DNA from: CAZWUL01 sp964636625
GTDB lineage: Bacteria; Atribacterota; Phoenicimicrobiia; Phoenicimicrobiales; Stramentimicrobiaceae
DNA length: 8,055 nucleotides
Direction of reading: 5' to 3'
NCBI GenBank assembly: GCA_964636625.1
Contig: CAZWUL010000044.1
Location: forward strand, 1 to 8,055
Every line of letters starts with the position of its first letter. Positions within the stretch are counted from its first letter, which is position 1. The translations under genes and the position numbers were made by a program. This document shows positions 5,495 to 8,055 of the stretch, one piece after another. The notes beneath the pieces are model-generated. The model was not told the DNA's origin. It saw nothing but the letters and a program-made list of their open reading frames with translations, and ran no database searches.

Positions 5495-7885
5495 TTATCT
5501 TGATTCCCATAAGAGAGCTACTTTTATGCCAAAAATATCACTCTTTTTTGGTTTAATGCTAATGGTTTCAATATCGTAATTATCAATATCAAACTTTCCT
5601 GACATCTCCTCAATATTATTTTCCAATTCCTCTTCCATGCTCTTAATATCTTCAGTAAGCTTCTCAATTTTTTTCTTGACCAGCTCAACATCCTTCTTTT
5701 GTTTCAAGACTCTACTGGCTTTATTCAACCCGGTTACGCTGGCACTTAATGTCCCCACTTTGGTTCTGCCCAGCAACGCTCCCAGCACACTTGAACCTAT
5801 AGATAAAGCACTCTGGGTAGTAGCAGCTTTTACATCAGCCTCTTCTTTTTCCAGTTTTTCCAATAGTTTGGCATAATCTTTCTCCAGCTTTTCTTCTTTT
5901 TTGGCATATTTATCGGTTAACTTTTCAATTGCCTTATCTTTTTCCTCTCTAACAAGGTCCATTACCCGGGATTTGAAATCAGACATTTCTTCTCCTGGCT
6001 TTGATATAAGTTTAAAATCTTTGCAGGTGTATAATTCTACCCGCCTGGTATCATATAAATAATTTTTAAATTTATCCTCAAGCAATTTTGTATCTTTGCT
6101 TTTTTCTAAGAAAGACGGCAGTAGAGAAAAACGCGCCTGTTCGAAAGGTCTTACATCATAAGTATGAAAATCGTCATCGTTAGGCAAGGCATCATACAAA
6201 TTAATATCAACCATATCCCTGCTTACCGGTAATTTTAGAGCTATTTCCTCTTTTTCATCAACCCTCTTTGATTGGTTATAAAATCTTACTTTTCCATTTA
6301 ATATAATATTCGGTTTATAGACTGCATTTTCTGCAAAGAGAGGGTTATTCTGGAAATATTGCCTGATTTTATCTGAAATAAAGGGCATTATCTCACTCAC
6401 TTCCCCAGCAGTAACTTCTTTTCTTACTAAAGTCTCCTCTTCGGGTTTCTTTTCTATACTCTTAGCTTCTTTTTTATCTTCCATTAGTTTTTTAATTTCA
6501 ATATTTGAAAGAGGCCCTCTTAAATAAGACAAAACCCATCTTGTTTCCAGAAGATGTACCGAATCCAGATGGGCACTTTTTAATAGGAATGTTCTTTTTT
6601 TCATATTGGCGAGCAGTGATTCAATTTCATTTTTTTCTAAGGATTTTTCAGTATTTTTAACTAGGCCGTCTACTACTCTATCCCTATCCTGTCTGGTCTG
6701 CAGTCGGCCCAAAAACCAGCTGCCGATATTGGAAAGTCCTTTATAATCAAGGTCTATAGGGTTCTGTGTTGCCAGCACCACTCCCACACCATAAGCCCTT
6801 GCCTGCTTTAGCATAATTAGCATAGGTTTTTTGGAAGGGGGGCTTGAGGTAGCGGGGAAAAATCCAAAAATCTCATCCATATAAAGTATGGTTCTCAGGG
6901 AAGAGGTTCCCTTTTGTTGTCTCATCCAGCTAATATATTTATTTAAAAATAAGGTGACAAAAAACATTCTCTGATTATTATCCAGATGAGCAATTGAAAG
7001 AATGCTAACCCTGGGATTTCCCTCATTAGTATAAAGAAGATTTTGAATATCGAGCCTTTCTCCTTCCAGCCACATGGAAAACCCAGGACTGGATAAGATA
7101 TTATTTAAGAGCATAGCCAGCTCAAATCGTTCCTTTTGAGGATAAAAATGATTTAAACTCAATACTCCTATTTTTTCAAAGGGAGGGTTAGTAATATATC
7201 CAATTAGCTCTTCTAAAGAAAGATTCTGATTATTTTTCCAGCAATGTGAAAAGATAGCAGCTAACAGAATATACTCCTTACTGGTTAGAATATCGGCTTT
7301 GATGTTAACCAGGGAAAGCAAGCCCATTACCGTGGAATTTATAATAGAAGAAAAAGTATCCGGGTCATTGAGAACATCCTGTGAAGGAACATCAAAACTG
7401 CTTAATACTGACATTGGAATTCCTGCTGAGCTGCCAGGAGTATAAATGGAAAAATCGGCACTATTTTTATATAGTGCAACCCTTTCCTTGTCCTGGGAAA
7501 AACTTTTTAGACCTTCCTCCCAGTTTTTTGCAGTATTTGCCGCGTAAACTGCCGGGTCTATTCCCTTATTTTCAGCTTCAGATGGGTCGATCCATTTTTG
7601 AAAATCTTCCGGTTTTAAATCTGGAAAAGCCAATAGGAGATTTCCCATATCTCCCTTGGGGTCAATAATAATAGAAGGAATTTTATCAATTGCCGCTTCT
7701 TCAATAATAGAAATGCCTAAACCGGTTTTACCGCTACCGGTCATTCCAATAATTGCTGCATGGGTGGTAAAGTCTTTAGATTTGTAAAGGAAAAGGTTCT
7801 CAGTGGTTTGAAAAGATTTGGTGTCCACCTCTTTTCCTAAATAAAAAAGGCCTAACTTTTCGTACAATGAAATATTTTTATCCAT
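5495..7885 (-). CDS. HerA/FtsK-type P-loop ATPase (COG0433-like) with C-terminal coiled coil
   Basis: The protein has 796 residues. Residues ~30-450 form a HerA/VirB4-like motor: Walker A GMTGSGKT (47-54), IIIDPKGDM (72-80), Walker B ILYMDEIFGFFP (333-344, with D337 and E338), a sensor-like LATQNP (371-376) and an arginine-bearing segment GRLQTRQDRDRV (393-404). All key residues are present, so an active hexameric DNA- or protein-moving ATPase is plausible. The rest (~450-796) is charged. Two coiled-coil stretches (~640-685 and ~725-765) flank a small-residue, glycine-rich segment SALSIGSSVLGALLG (692-706), a layout I recall from uncharacterised HerA-like ATP-binding proteins. No NurA nuclease or known defence partner is next to it. 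The ATG at 7885 has AAGGA 7 bases upstream. The preceding frame stops 26 bases before, so the two were probably one operon. The substrate is unknown. Confidence 0.88.
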   Translation of the reverse strand: MDKNISLYEKLGLFYLGKEVDTKSFQTTENLFLYKSKDFTTHAAIIGMTGSGKTGLGISIIEEAAIDKIPSIIIDPKGDMGNLLLAFPDLKPEDFQKWIDPSEAENKGIDPAVYAANTAKNWEEGLKSFSQDKERVALYKNSADFSIYTPGSSAGIPMSVLSSFDVPSQDVLNDPDTFSSIINSTVMGLLSLVNIKADILTSKEYILLAAIFSHCWKNNQNLSLEELIGYITNPPFEKIGVLSLNHFYPQKERFELAMLLNNILSSPGFSMWLEGERLDIQNLLYTNEGNPRVSILSIAHLDNNQRMFFVTLFLNKYISWMRQQKGTSSLRTILYMDEIFGFFPATSSPPSKKPMLIMLKQARAYGVGVVLATQNPIDLDYKGLSNIGSWFLGRLQTRQDRDRVVDGLVKNTEKSLEKNEIESLLANMKKRTFLLKSAHLDSVHLLETRWVLSYLRGPLSNIEIKKLMEDKKEAKSIEKKPEEETLVRKEVTAGEVSEIMPFISDKIRQYFQNNPLFAENAVYKPNIILNGKVRFYNQSKRVDEKEEIALKLPVSRDMVDINLYDALPNDDDFHTYDVRPFEQARFSLLPSFLEKSKDTKLLEDKFKNYLYDTRRVELYTCKDFKLISKPGEEMSDFKSRVMDLVREEKDKAIEKLTDKYAKKEEKLEKDYAKLLEKLEKEEADVKAATTQSALSIGSSVLGALLGRTKVGTLSASVTGLNKASRVLKQKKDVELVKKKIEKLTEDIKSMEEELENNIEEMSGKFDIDNYDIETISIKPKKSDIFGIKVALLWESR

Positions 7886-7911
7886 TTTTATATCCTTATT
7901 TTTTTTATAAT

Positions 7912-8034
7912 TTACCTCTTTTTAAATTTTCCAAATATATTTAATACATCATCAATAATACTCCCATCCTTATTGGCATCTAACAGTTTAGTAGCCAGAG
8001 AAAATAGATACCCACGGGCAAGCCCGTGGTACTT
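7912..8034 (-). pseudogene. 3' remnant of a small gene ending in a calcium-loop-like motif
   Basis: On the minus strand a frame without a start codon runs from just after an in-frame TAA (8035-8037) to the TAA at 7912-7914. Its last 28 residues read like a genuine protein end: SLATKLLDANKDGS followed by IIDDVLNIFGKFKKR. The DANKDGS segment resembles the start of an EF-hand or dockerin loop (DxNxDGx), and a similar ending is known to me from DUF937/YidB-type proteins, though I cannot confirm the family. The frame loses protein-like character where it meets the palindrome at 8012-8029, and no ATG, GTG or TTG starts it. The simplest reading is that an inserted element removed the 5' part; a frameshift is the alternative. 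It lies 26 bases before the ATPase gene. Confidence 0.5.
8012..8029. mobile_element. Perfect palindrome, likely subterminal hairpin of an IS200/IS605- or REP-like element
   Basis: CCACGGGC and GCCCGTGG form a perfect 8-pair GC-rich stem with a 2-base spacer, flanked by TAC-type bases, in otherwise very AT-rich DNA. Hairpins of this kind mark the ends of IS200/IS605 elements and the REP sequences tied to their transposase relatives. It lies exactly where the adjacent reading frame loses sense. The window ends 26 bases later, so no transposase can be seen. It has no following T run on the minus strand and is unlikely to be a terminator for these genes. Confidence 0.4.
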
Positions 8035-8055
8035 TTAAAAACCTTCAAGCTTCGC

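Noticed and set aside
5637..5876. Plus-strand frame inside the ATPase gene
   Set aside because: It is the antisense shadow of the coiled-coil coding region, with no ribosome binding site or family features.

Overview
The window reads as a stretch of AT-rich bacterial chromosome in which every recognisable gene lies on the minus strand. Reading down that strand, from high to low coordinates, the order is: the broken tail of a small gene, a HerA/FtsK-type P-loop ATPase, a c-di-GMP-I riboswitch with a 146-codon gene of unknown function, a YggS/PLPBP-family PLP protein, an exported LolA-like protein, the 23S rRNA methyltransferase RlmN, a CAU-anticodon tRNA, and a COG1579 coiled-coil zinc-ribbon protein. 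It ends in about 470 bases of non-coding repeat.

The encoded CCA end of the tRNA, the strong AGGAGG-type ribosome binding sites, the TTG start of the zinc-ribbon gene and a LolA-like exported protein suggest an anaerobic diderm or Firmicutes-like lineage, possibly an uncultivated candidate phylum. The sequence alone does not fix the taxon.

Region by region. 1-476 has no gene. It is a mosaic of degenerate 7-base repeats (consensus ACK-NN-AT, where K is T or G) that switch strand near base 187, mixed with 8-base repeats. 477-1193 is the zinc-ribbon gene, preceded by a strong hairpin terminator (1248-1287). 1417-1492 is the tRNA, with its own near-consensus extended -10 promoter. 1564-2613 is rlmN, separated by a probable terminator from the LolA-like gene (2757-3755). 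3885-4586 is the yggS homologue with a recognisable sigma-70 promoter. 4754-5194 is the unknown gene, headed by the riboswitch at 5218-5303. 5495-7885 is the large ATPase. At 7912-8034 a reading frame ending in a calcium-loop-like motif has lost its start beside a perfect palindrome of the kind found in IS200/IS605 or REP elements.

Most genes are housekeeping (ribosome modification, PLP homeostasis, envelope, tRNA) and appear to form several short transcription units. The items most worth following are the c-di-GMP switch controlling an unrecognised, highly charged soluble protein, the heptad-repeat region, and the HerA-like ATPase with a coiled-coil/glycine-rich tail whose upstream partner gene appears truncated.
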